From NCBI GenBank assembly GCA_964556255.1, contig CAZKVQ010000014.1, forward strand, positions 1-58,585: 58,585 nucleotides of DNA, written 5' to 3'. The translations under genes were made by a program, and so were the position numbers. The notes under the pieces were generated by a model. That model was not told where the DNA came from. It made no database searches and saw nothing but the letters and a program-made list of their open reading frames with translations. Below, piece after piece: positions 26,656 to 33,810 of the stretch (position 1 is its first letter; every line of letters begins with the position of its first letter). The DNA comes from JACJWR01 sp964556255. GTDB taxonomy: Bacteria; Actinomycetota; Actinomycetes; S36-B12; UBA10799.

Positions 26656-26669
26656 CAGGCTAGAGCCTG
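26656..26669. promoter_or_regulatory. 14-bp palindrome over the lipoprotein promoter
   Basis: CAGGCT-ag-AGCCTG is a perfect inverted repeat centred on the -10 hexamer TAGCCT (26657-26662, minus strand), which itself ends six bases before ATG 26650. The overlap suggests either a repressor operator or coincidence with the -10 box. Confidence 0.45.
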
Positions 26670-26770
26670 GTCGTGGCGGTCGCAGCACCTGCCGGGGCAT
26701 TGCGACGCCGTTTCGCGCCGTGCTGACCCGATTGGTCCCGGGGTCGCTACCAAACCGGTCGGCAGAGGCG

Positions 26771-26776
26771 TACCGT
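26771..26776 (+). promoter_or_regulatory. -10 hexamer TACCGT of a leaderless promoter
   Basis: TACCGT ends six bases before ATG 26783, supporting that start. Confidence 0.5.
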
Positions 26777-26782
26777 GACCGC

Positions 26783-27940
26783 ATGATTGGCATATCTCGA
26801 GGACAGCGTCGGATGACCACCCCGTGGGCATGCACCTCACTGGTGCTTGCCCTGCTTCTGCTCGCGTTTGGCTGGGCCCCCAGCGCCAGCGCCGCGGAGC
26901 CGGTGACACCAGCGGCCGCAAGTCGTGTTGCCTTCTCCAGACTCGCCACCGGTCTCGTCGAACCGACCTCGGTGACGTCTGCGGGTGGTGCGAACCTCTT
27001 CATCACCGAACGCACGGGACGGGTTCGGGTGTGGAATCCCAGGCTCGGCCTGCGGCCCACGTCATGGCTCGACCTGCGCAGTGTCGTTCGTAGTTCCGGC
27101 GGTGAACAGGGCCTCCTGGGGTTGAGTTTCGACCCGAGATTCGCCGTCACCGGCAGGGCTTACCTGACGTACACCCGGGCGGACGGCGCACTGGTGTTGG
27201 CTCTGGTGCGTACCAAGGGCGTCGCCGGTGGACCCCATGTGAGTCCGATATTGGTGGTGCCCCATCCAGGCGCGGCGAACCACAACGGTGGCTCGCTGGC
27301 GTGGCGGTCGAACGCCGAGTTGCTGCTCGGCACGGGCGACGGCGGCGGCGCCGGCGACGGATTCGATAACGCCCGCCGGCCAGCCAGTCGACTGGGGAAG
27401 GTGCTGATCGTCGAGGTGAACAAGGCCCGGCCAACGGCACGGGTGTGGCTCAGCGGGGTCCGTAATCCGTGGAAGATGTCGGTGGACTCGGTTCGCCGCG
27501 AGGTGCTCATCGGAGATGTGGGTCAGGACACCTTCGAGGAAGTGGACAGGGTGCCGCTCAGGACGGTGAGTGGTGACCTCGGATGGCCATGCCGCGAGGG
27601 CCTGTCCACCTACGACTCGGGACGGTGCGCGGGACGCCGGATGACCGCGCCGTTGGCGGTCTTCTGTCATGACACGGTGGCCGGATGCCCAGCCGGGCGA
27701 ATGGCCGAATCGATCATTGGCGGTTACGTCTATCGCGGGCGCACGGACGCCGCCAGGCTGGCGGGCCAGTACGTCGCCGGCGACTTCGTCACCGGCAACG
27801 TCTGGACCGTGGCGCCTGGCGGCGCGGTGCGTACCGTGGGCTCCCTGCCGCAGCTCACGTCCTTCGGGGAGACCGCGTCCAAGGAGATCGTCGCGGTCAC
27901 CTACGACGGCAGCCTGTGGCGGCTGCGCGCCACCGCTTGA
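26783..27940 (+). CDS. Secreted PQQ-type soluble aldose dehydrogenase-like protein
   Basis: A 385-residue exported protein of the glucose/sorbosone dehydrogenase family (GSDH, PF07995), a six-bladed propeller. After a signal peptide ending near SASAAEP come LVEPTSVTSAG, GGEQGLLGLSFDPRF, PGAANHNGGSLAW, GTGDGGGAGD, WLSGVRNPWKMSVD and GDVGQDTFEEVD, all in the usual order. Members oxidise sugars with pyrroloquinoline quinone, though some relatives (Hedgehog-interacting-like) are not enzymes; no PQQ synthesis genes are in the window. An ATG ten codons downstream (26813) is possible. It converges with the M23-like gene. Confidence 0.85.
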   Translation: MIGISRGQRRMTTPWACTSLVLALLLLAFGWAPSASAAEPVTPAAASRVAFSRLATGLVEPTSVTSAGGANLFITERTGRVRVWNPRLGLRPTSWLDLRSVVRSSGGEQGLLGLSFDPRFAVTGRAYLTYTRADGALVLALVRTKGVAGGPHVSPILVVPHPGAANHNGGSLAWRSNAELLLGTGDGGGAGDGFDNARRPASRLGKVLIVEVNKARPTARVWLSGVRNPWKMSVDSVRREVLIGDVGQDTFEEVDRVPLRTVSGDLGWPCREGLSTYDSGRCAGRRMTAPLAVFCHDTVAGCPAGRMAESIIGGYVYRGRTDAARLAGQYVAGDFVTGNVWTVAPGGAVRTVGSLPQLTSFGETASKEIVAVTYDGSLWRLRATA

Positions 27941-27950
27941 TTGACTTTGG

Positions 27951-28871
27951 CTAGAGGCCGGCCGGGCGGTTGACCGCGTGTGCCCCGACCAACCACGGGA
28001 TCGCGTTCTCGACGCCGTTGAAGTCGATGTGCAGGTGGGGACCGAAGGCGTGCCCGGTCTCACCGCTGAGGCCGATCAGCTGGCCCGCCTTGACGTGCTG
28101 GCCGCTGGTGACCATGCGCTTACTCAGGTGCGCGTAGGTCATGGTTCCGGGTGTTCCCGGGTGGGAGATCTTGATGACGCGCCCGTACGAGTAGTAGCCG
28201 TTCTGCACGCCTATGCGGGGCTCGTAGCCCACGAGGTCCATCGACGTCACCACCACACCGTCACGAATGGCATACACCGGGGTACCGACTGGAACCGAGA
28301 TGTCGTGGGTGCTGCCCGGGATGCCGCTGATGGCGACCGGCCAGTAGGTCTTGTTCGCCGCCAAGGCGCGGGCGTTGCGAACCTGGGCTTCCAGGACTCG
28401 AGCCTGATGCTCGAAGTTGCTGGCAGCTGATGCGGCGCGCTGGCTTGCCTGCTCGACGTGCACATAGGCAGCTCTTGCGTTGTCGGCCAGTCCGGTCACG
28501 TAGCGAACCTCGGCGAGGGCCTGCGTGCGTGCGGGGCCGGAGGAGGCATTGACACGCTTGGCGAGGGCGTTCCGCTTGGCAACCAGGCTGAGGTAGTGCG
28601 CCTTGGCCTTCGCGGCGAGCTTTGCCCGGTCGGCAGCCACCTTCTTGGCCTTGTTGGCTGCGGTGCGGGCCGCGGCGGCCTGCTGGCCGAGGGTCTGCGC
28701 CTTCACGGCGGTGGTGACCGCGGCAGGCGCTGACTGTGCTGCCGGGGCTGCCTGAGCAACGCTCGGAACGAGACCGATTGCGGCGGCCGACACCGCAAGG
28801 CCTGCGACCGCAACCCTGCCTGCGCGGCGGGTGCGACTGCTGGACTCAGGGGAGGTCGTGGACCTGGACAT
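27951..28871 (-). CDS. Secreted M23/LytM-like protein with coiled-coil N-terminus
   Basis: A 306-residue exported protein. A signal peptide (to about residue 42) is followed by an Ala/Lys-rich helical region (55-165, probable coiled coil) and a C-terminal M23 (LytM) domain from about 175. GPHLHIDF and the MTYAHLSK histidine are present, but where active enzymes have HxGxD the sequence reads GSTHDISVPVGTPV, so the first zinc-binding His is displaced or missing. It may be a non-catalytic activator of cell-wall hydrolases, like EnvC or NlpD, or a variant enzyme. AAGGAG lies upstream of ATG 28871. Confidence 0.87.
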   Translation of the reverse strand: MSRSTTSPESSSRTRRAGRVAVAGLAVSAAAIGLVPSVAQAAPAAQSAPAAVTTAVKAQTLGQQAAAARTAANKAKKVAADRAKLAAKAKAHYLSLVAKRNALAKRVNASSGPARTQALAEVRYVTGLADNARAAYVHVEQASQRAASAASNFEHQARVLEAQVRNARALAANKTYWPVAISGIPGSTHDISVPVGTPVYAIRDGVVVTSMDLVGYEPRIGVQNGYYSYGRVIKISHPGTPGTMTYAHLSKRMVTSGQHVKAGQLIGLSGETGHAFGPHLHIDFNGVENAIPWLVGAHAVNRPAGL

Positions 28872-29192
28872 ACGGGATCAATGCTCCTTGTTGGGGGGGT
28901 ACGCCGACAGCGGCTGACAGTGCTTGGCTTGCCGAACGCGACACAGGCGCGTCGGCCTGCCATTTCAAGGTAGGTGAATCCACAACGACTCCTGGGTCGA
29001 GGAGTGTGACGTAGCCAACGTCAACCCTCTTGATTGGGTAAGCGATGTGTCGGAAGTCGCAAAATCGGGCGTCTGTCTGCTCCCCGGGGCCTGCGGCATC
29101 CAGAGAAATGTGTTGGCAGCCAGGGCTGGAGCCCTCCTACCCACGACAACGAAATTGCCGGTCGGGAGGTCGGCCCAACAAGGGGAGGCGTC
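28872..29192. other. 321-bp divergent intergenic region with three inverted repeats
   Basis: This separates two divergent genes for exported proteins. It holds ACTCCT-gggtcg-AGGAGT (28988-29005), GACGT-agcca-ACGTC (29008-29022) and AGGGCT-gg-AGCCCT (29122-29135), plus the 8-bp palindrome CCCCGGGG (29082-29089). I see no ORF worth calling. The length allows a leader RNA in front of the M23-like gene, but I cannot match a known riboswitch core by eye. Confidence 0.55.
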
Positions 29193-29684
29193 ATGAGAAC
29201 CACGAGGCACTATGCGCGCAGTGAGGTTGTGGGGCGGTGGCTGAGGATGGGGATCGTCGGGGTGGCCGCGACGATGGCTGTGGCACCGATAGTCGCGGGT
29301 CCTGCACAGGCGGGGCCTGCGCTGGGTACAGCAACCGGCCGGGTGGTGAACAGCGTTACCGGCGCCCCGGTGGCCAATGCCGGGGTCACGTTCACCCTGC
29401 TCGGCAGCACCGAGAGCTGGACGACCCGCACCGGCAAGGACGGGCGCTTCAAGGTAGAGAACATCCCGGCCGAGGAGCACGTGGTGACCATCAAGGGTCC
29501 CCGGGGCTACGAGTCCGGCTATGTGGCGTGCCCCGTCCAGCGACTCGCCCAAGTCGGTGCCTTCCCCAGGTTCATCTGGGTCAAGCCGGTGGTGCCCACC
29601 TGGGGAGAGTCGTGCTCGATGGGTGCCCAAGCCCTGGGGCGCATCGACCTGGACCCGGGTGGTTCGATCCGGAGCCGACGGTGA
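29193..29684 (+). CDS. Small secreted protein with carboxypeptidase-regulatory-like (Ig-fold) domain
   Basis: A 163-residue exported protein. The signal peptide ends near PAQAGPA (about residue 42). The mature part GRVVNSVTGAPVANAGVTF, then TRTGKDGRFKVENIPAEEH, is a typical carboxypeptidase-regulatory-like / transthyretin-like beta-sandwich, followed by a region with two cysteines (VACPVQ and ESCSMG) that could form a disulfide. ATG 29193 is preceded by AGGGGAGG. No enzymatic motif. The frame is open upstream to 29034, but the signal peptide and Shine-Dalgarno decide this start. Confidence 0.72.
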   Translation: MRTTRHYARSEVVGRWLRMGIVGVAATMAVAPIVAGPAQAGPALGTATGRVVNSVTGAPVANAGVTFTLLGSTESWTTRTGKDGRFKVENIPAEEHVVTIKGPRGYESGYVACPVQRLAQVGAFPRFIWVKPVVPTWGESCSMGAQALGRIDLDPGGSIRSRR

Positions 29685-29735
29685 TCGGAGACGTTCCAGA
29701 GCTGATTGCCGCAACCACGGGTGCGCCGTTGGGTG

Positions 29736-29741
29736 CACACT
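29736..29741 (+). promoter_or_regulatory. Possible -10 hexamer CACACT (leaderless)
   Basis: CACACT ends six bases before ATG 29748. The GGAGG that directly abuts the ATG is too close to act as a ribosome-binding site, so leaderless initiation is a better explanation. Confidence 0.35.
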
Positions 29742-29747
29742 TGGAGG

Positions 29748-30131
29748 ATGGACCTTCGAGTGCTCAGCGAACGTCTCTCGGTGTGCCGACTCCCTGCTGA
29801 TTCACCCTGGCCGACGGCGCCGGCAGACCGATCCTTCTATTCCGTCACCCGTACCGGTGACGAGGTGTCCGTCGTCTGTGCCGAGGATGCCGTGCCGGTG
29901 GGCGATGACGTGCGGGTGGAGCCCGACTGGCGGGCGCTTGAGGTCGCCGGTCCGTTGGACTTCGCCATGATCGGCGTCATCGCTGAATTGACCGCGCCGT
30001 TGGCGGATGTGGACGTCAGCGCCTTCGTCGTCTCGACCTATGACACCGACTACCTACTGGTGCACGCCGCTGCAATCGAACCCGCCATCGCCGCTCTGCG
30101 CGGGGCAGGACACCACGTGGTGGCGGGCTGA
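29748..30131 (+). CDS. ACT-domain protein
   Basis: A 127-residue protein made of two ACT-like halves, as in the small family annotated ACT_7 and related to aspartate-kinase regulatory domains. LSVCRLPADSPWP is the typical N-terminal strand, GPLDFAMIGVIAELTAPLADVDVSAF is broken by its ligand-loop glycine after the first strand, and VVSTYDTDYLLV is the next strand. It probably binds an amino acid or similar metabolite. No partner gene is adjacent. It is convergent with the TMEM175-like gene, with a four-base gap. Confidence 0.72.
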   Translation: MDLRVLSERLSVCRLPADSPWPTAPADRSFYSVTRTGDEVSVVCAEDAVPVGDDVRVEPDWRALEVAGPLDFAMIGVIAELTAPLADVDVSAFVVSTYDTDYLLVHAAAIEPAIAALRGAGHHVVAG

Positions 30132-30135
30132 CCTG

Positions 30136-30825
30136 CTAGGTCGCAGCGTCGCCCTCGGCCTCAACAGGTCGAAGGTCCGTGCGACGCCGCTGAAAGACCT
30201 CGCTGGCGACCAAGCCCGGAACCAACACCCACAGGCTGAGCCCGGGCCTGGTCAGGTAGGCGACGGCAATGGCGATCCCGAACACGACCACCCGGATGGC
30301 GCCGAGCACGAACTCGTCGCGGACGTACGTCGGCCCGTTCACCGAGGGGGCGAACAGTGCGCGCCGACCCGCCAGCCAGGCGAGGACGCACTGCATGACG
30401 GTCAACGCGATCAGCCATGCGCCGTAGAAGCCGATCGCATAGGGATCCTTGGAGTGTTCGGCCATCGCGATCGCCGCGACCGGGGCGAGGGTGACGAAGA
30501 ACAGATACACGAGATTGGCAAGGATGAATGACCTGTCGATGGCCACCAAATGGGCAACCATCAGGTGATGGCCGAGCCAGAACATCCCGACGAAGACGAA
30601 TGAGATGATCAGGGCCACCATGGCGGGGTTGCGTAGCAGCAGCAGTCCCTCGAAGTCCTGGTGCCACGTCTCCGGACGGTAGTCATGTCTGGGCCGGTTC
30701 AGCACGTTGATCGCGAGCAGCGTCAGAGCGACGACGGCCCCACTGTCGAAGAAGGCGAGGGCACGACCGAACTCTGCCCCGGAACGGGGGTACCGAACGG
30801 TCCACACTTCCGAACGTTTGATCAT
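30136..30825 (-). CDS. TMEM175 / DUF1211-like membrane channel protein
   Basis: A 229-residue protein with six hydrophobic segments in one bundle, the size of bacterial TMEM175 (DUF1211) potassium channels, which work as tetramers. The first helix reads RALAFFDSGAVVALTLLAI, matching the RxxxFSD signature with Ser changed to Phe, and SFVFVGMFWLGHHLMV fits the conserved WxxHH of helix 3. K+ conduction is known for the family and only inferred here. It is the third gene of a ClC-aquaporin-TMEM175 unit, 21 bases after aquaporin. The exact start is uncertain. Confidence 0.75.
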   Translation of the reverse strand: MIKRSEVWTVRYPRSGAEFGRALAFFDSGAVVALTLLAINVLNRPRHDYRPETWHQDFEGLLLLRNPAMVALIISFVFVGMFWLGHHLMVAHLVAIDRSFILANLVYLFFVTLAPVAAIAMAEHSKDPYAIGFYGAWLIALTVMQCVLAWLAGRRALFAPSVNGPTYVRDEFVLGAIRVVVFGIAIAVAYLTRPGLSLWVLVPGLVASEVFQRRRTDLRPVEAEGDAAT

Positions 30826-30846
30826 GGAGGCTAGCCCGGTACCGGC

Positions 30847-31725
30847 TCAGGTCTTGGGAGGATGGGGGACTTCTGTGAACAGCGCCCCCTGTGCCGCGAG
30901 CGAGCCGCGAAGGCCACCGCCGCGGCCGCGCAGCACGTACGCCAGGCAAACCGCCAGGAACGCTCCCAGGAACGGTCCGGCCAAATACACCCAGTAGGCG
31001 GTGAAGTCCAAACTGGCGAGGTCCGGTCCGAAACTGCGGGCGGGATTCATGGACGCACCCGAGAGCGGTGCTGCCCAGAGGCCCGCGAGCGCGATGTAAC
31101 TACCGACGCCGATGGCGGCCATGATGCCGAGGTTCTGGGCGCCGGAGGAGGTTCCCAGGATGACGCTGAGAAGCCCGAAGGTGAGCAACGCCTCGACGAG
31201 CATTGCTTGCAGGTTGGACGTCGCGGTACCGGGGTAGTTGGCACCATGACTGGCGGATACCCCGACGAGGTACTGCAGCATGAGGGCCGCGAGTGTGGCG
31301 CCGATCAACTGCGAAACCACGTAGCCGGGAACGCGGCGCCACGGGAAGTCCCCGCGGGCCGCGAACGCGCAGCTGACGGCGGGGTTGAAATGCGCACCGG
31401 AGACCTTGCCCATGAACATGATCATCGCCATCACCATGGCACCCGGGGCGATGACGGCTGCAGCCTCGGTGACTGTGCCGGGGTACTTCGTTGCAACCAT
31501 GGGGGCGCCGGCGGCCACCGTCACCAGGAAGAAGGTTCCGATGATCTCGGACACCACTCGCCGCCACTCCTGCCGGGGGTCGTGGAAGTCGTTGAACCTC
31601 TCGATCGCCTCGCGCTGCAGGGCGTCCAGCAGGTTCTCGCGGCCCTGCTCGTACTGTGCAGGCGTCTCGTTCGGATCGGCGGGACCCTTTTGCCCGTCGG
31701 GGTTCTTGGCCGGTGTGGTGTTCAT
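30847..31725 (-). CDS. Aquaporin / MIP-family channel
   Basis: A 292-residue major intrinsic protein. Both pore half-helices are intact: HFNPAVSCAF and ASMNPARSFGPD. Six membrane segments follow an 80-residue hydrophilic, Glu/Arg-rich N-terminal extension not seen in short AqpZ proteins. It should pass water and perhaps glycerol; the residue after the second NPA is Arg, as usual. ATG 31725 overlaps the stop codon of the ClC gene by four bases (ATGA), so translation is coupled. Confidence 0.93.
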   Translation of the reverse strand: MNTTPAKNPDGQKGPADPNETPAQYEQGRENLLDALQREAIERFNDFHDPRQEWRRVVSEIIGTFFLVTVAAGAPMVATKYPGTVTEAAAVIAPGAMVMAMIMFMGKVSGAHFNPAVSCAFAARGDFPWRRVPGYVVSQLIGATLAALMLQYLVGVSASHGANYPGTATSNLQAMLVEALLTFGLLSVILGTSSGAQNLGIMAAIGVGSYIALAGLWAAPLSGASMNPARSFGPDLASLDFTAYWVYLAGPFLGAFLAVCLAYVLRGRGGGLRGSLAAQGALFTEVPHPPKT

Positions 31726-32846
31726 CGGACCTCCTTGATCGTTTGCGCCCCGGTGGGCTTGGTCGAGTCACGTACCCCGGGAATGAGTTTGGCCACCGCG
31801 GCAGCTGCCACGGCCAAGGGTATGAGTTCCGGCCCGCCTACGAGCAGCCCGAGAACTATCCCGAGGGCCAAGGTCACGGCCCACGTGGGGTGAGCGAGGT
31901 AGATCACCGCAGCCGTCATCCCGGCGACGGCGGCGGCGTTCGAATAGTCCGGTGTCACGGTGGTGGCGATGGCGCCGATGCCCGCTCCGATGAAAATGGC
32001 CGGGAAGAACGGGCCGCCTCGGAATCCGCCACCCATGCTCAGTGAGTAGGCCAGCCATTTGATGGCCACGGTGAGCCCTATCGCTCCGGCCGTGCCGAGA
32101 GCGAGCAGGGGTTTCACCTCGTGTTCGCCGCTTGTCAGGACCAGCGAGATCTCGTTTCCGGTACCCAACGTGTAGCCGAGCGCGAGCGCCCCGACCAGGA
32201 AACCGGCTGAAGCGAGGACGACCGTGCGAGGGCGGTCACCGCCGTGCAGTCGCAGAACTCCGATGGAGAGGAAGCGGCCCAAGGCTATGGCCCCGGTCGT
32301 CACCGCGGCCACCCCCACTGAGCCGACGAGGTCCCGCCAGTCGAACGTGTAGTCGGGGGCGACCGAGAAGGTGCCGCCAAGCGACGGGCCGACGAAGAGG
32401 GCCAGGATCGCGAAGAGGGCACCGACGGTCGCCCCCCGGGTGACGTCCATGGCGCGGCTTCGGCTGGCGATCTCGGTTCCGACGAAGGCGCCGGTGGACA
32501 CCATCGCGACTTCCGGGCCGAGCACGAGACCGCCGACCAGAGTCGCCGCGATGGCGCCGATCACCCACGGGTATTGCTGGCCGGTGACCGGCTTTAGGGC
32601 GATGCCGAACATCGGGTTGTGGCCGTCGGCTCCGGAACGCAGCCAGGCCACCGCGACGCCGGCCAGCGTCGGTACCACCAGGGCGACACCCACCAGCCCC
32701 ACGGTGGGCAGTTTCGACGGGGCGTACACCCACAGGAGATCGATCGCGGCCTGCAGGATGGTCAGGACCAGATATCCCAGCGGCAGGCTCAACACTGCGA
32801 TGAGGACGCCGAAACCAACCGCGCGTCCGCGTCGCTTGTCGGCCAT
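31722..32846 (-). CDS. ClC-family chloride channel/transporter
   Basis: A 374-residue ClC-superfamily protein, shorter than typical ClC (about 440). Anion-pore motifs are recognisable: GLVLGPEVAMVSTGAFVG, corresponding to the GREGP selectivity and gating region but with the glutamate after GP, and GGGFRGGPFFPAIFIGAG, the GxFxP region of helix N. No CBS domains. It should conduct or exchange chloride. First gene of the operon with aquaporin (ATGA overlap) and the TMEM175-like gene. ATG 32846 is chosen over an open upstream extension that overlaps the divergent promoter. Confidence 0.85.
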   Translation of the reverse strand: MADKRRGRAVGFGVLIAVLSLPLGYLVLTILQAAIDLLWVYAPSKLPTVGLVGVALVVPTLAGVAVAWLRSGADGHNPMFGIALKPVTGQQYPWVIGAIAATLVGGLVLGPEVAMVSTGAFVGTEIASRSRAMDVTRGATVGALFAILALFVGPSLGGTFSVAPDYTFDWRDLVGSVGVAAVTTGAIALGRFLSIGVLRLHGGDRPRTVVLASAGFLVGALALGYTLGTGNEISLVLTSGEHEVKPLLALGTAGAIGLTVAIKWLAYSLSMGGGFRGGPFFPAIFIGAGIGAIATTVTPDYSNAAAVAGMTAAVIYLAHPTWAVTLALGIVLGLLVGGPELIPLAVAAAAVAKLIPGVRDSTKPTGAQTIKEVR

Positions 32847-32952
32847 AACCGATACCTTGGCAGAGCCGGAGGGGTGGTGCGCGCGGGACTCTCCGACCCG
32901 CGGGGCTGAGGTGGAAAATCCTCGATTCGCCACCTAACGCCCCAGCGCCCCC

Positions 32953-32958
32953 TACCCT
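32953..32958 (+). promoter_or_regulatory. -10 hexamer TACCCT of a leaderless promoter
   Basis: TACCCT ends six bases before GTG 32965 of the small DUF5993-like gene. Confidence 0.5.
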
Positions 32959-32964
32959 GCGAGC

Positions 32965-33123
32965 GTGGACATCTTCATCATGGCGGTGCTTCTCGTGGTC
33001 GCCGTCCTCATCTACCGCGGCGCCAAGCGGGGACTCATCATCGGTCTATGGTTCCTAGGTCTGCTGGCGACGATCGCGCTGTTCCGTTACCACGTTACGT
33101 CTCCGCTGGATCTGAGCTTTTGA
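32965..33123 (+). CDS. 52-residue membrane protein, DUF5993-like
   Basis: A small protein (GTG 32965, stop TGA 33121-33123) with two hydrophobic helices, IFIMAVLLVVAVLIYRG and LIIGLWFLGLLATIALF, and the tail RYHVTSPLDLSF. The ending LFRYHxTxxLxLxF, the size and the position directly before a DsbB-like gene match the DUF5993 family as I remember it. Its stop codon and the next ATG share one base (TGATG), so the two are co-translated. It probably forms a complex with or helps the DsbB-like protein; that is inferred from coupling. Confidence 0.72.
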   Translation: MDIFIMAVLLVVAVLIYRGAKRGLIIGLWFLGLLATIALFRYHVTSPLDLSF

Positions 33124-33776
33124 TGGCGACTGACACGCAGACTCCTGACTCGCCGGTCGAAGCGCACGAGGACGAGCGCAATCCGTTGCTGAGCGCGCTC
33201 GTCTACTGGGGCGCCCACGCTTGGATGCTCGGCTACACCGTCGTCATGCTCATGGCGTTCTCGGTGCAGTTCCTGCAGGGCGAGTACCCATGTCCGCTGT
33301 GCATGCTGCAGCGCTACGGGATGATCTTGAGCACCCTCGGCGCCATGTGGATCATCATGCAGGCCCGCCGAGGGGAATTGACCACCGGACGATACGCGCA
33401 GGGACTGGGCCTCGGTGTCCTCGCCGCGGCCACCGGTACCTCGGTCTCGGTTCGTCAGATCCTGTTGCACATCCTGCCCGGTGACCAGGGCTACGGCAGC
33501 AAGGTGTTGGGGATGCACCTGTACACCTGGGCGGACATCACTTTCGCCATCGTCATCGTGTACGTCGCGGTGGCGCTGATCCTCACGACCAAGGCAGTCC
33601 CGGTGGCACCGACCAAGGGGTCCGTCGGTTGGAAGATCTCCACTGGTGTCGTCTGGCTGTTTCTGCTCGTGGTGGCAGCCAACGTTGTCGCCATCATCTT
33701 CCTGGAGGGCTTCGCCTGGGTCCTCCCAGATGACCCGACCAGCTACAACCTGATCGATCAACTGACTGGCAAGTAG
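33123..33776 (+). CDS. DsbB-like disulfide bond formation protein
   Basis: A 217-residue polytopic membrane protein. YPCPLCMLQRYGM contains the first-loop CxxC and following residues of DsbB, which passes electrons from a periplasmic thiol oxidant to quinone. The second cysteine pair of E. coli DsbB is absent: there are no other cysteines. Instead there is GYGSKVLGMHLYTWA, typical of this DsbB-like subgroup. Five hydrophobic segments are visible, one more than in DsbB. ATG 33123 overlaps the small upstream gene by one base. No DsbA partner lies in the window. Confidence 0.82.
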   Translation: MATDTQTPDSPVEAHEDERNPLLSALVYWGAHAWMLGYTVVMLMAFSVQFLQGEYPCPLCMLQRYGMILSTLGAMWIIMQARRGELTTGRYAQGLGLGVLAAATGTSVSVRQILLHILPGDQGYGSKVLGMHLYTWADITFAIVIVYVAVALILTTKAVPVAPTKGSVGWKISTGVVWLFLLVVAANVVAIIFLEGFAWVLPDDPTSYNLIDQLTGK

Positions 33777-33777
33777 C

Positions 33778-33791
33778 ACCGGCTATCCGGT
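33778..33791. terminator. Weak hairpin between convergent DsbB-like and NDH-2 genes
   Basis: ACCGG-ctat-CCGGT, a five-pair stem, sits just after the DsbB-like stop codon. No U-tract. It could act as a weak bidirectional terminator. Confidence 0.3.
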
Positions 33792-33810
33792 CCGCTCGCG
33801 TGCGGTGGCA

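Noticed and set aside
29008..29040. Promoter with -35 TTGACG on the minus strand upstream of the M23-like gene
   Set aside because: No acceptable -10 hexamer at 16-18 bases; the TTGACG overlaps an inverted repeat and may be chance.
28872..29192. ydaO-type (cyclic di-AMP) or GEMM (cyclic di-GMP) riboswitch
   Set aside because: Only short scattered similarities; the conserved core elements could not be lined up by eye, so it is not called as a feature.
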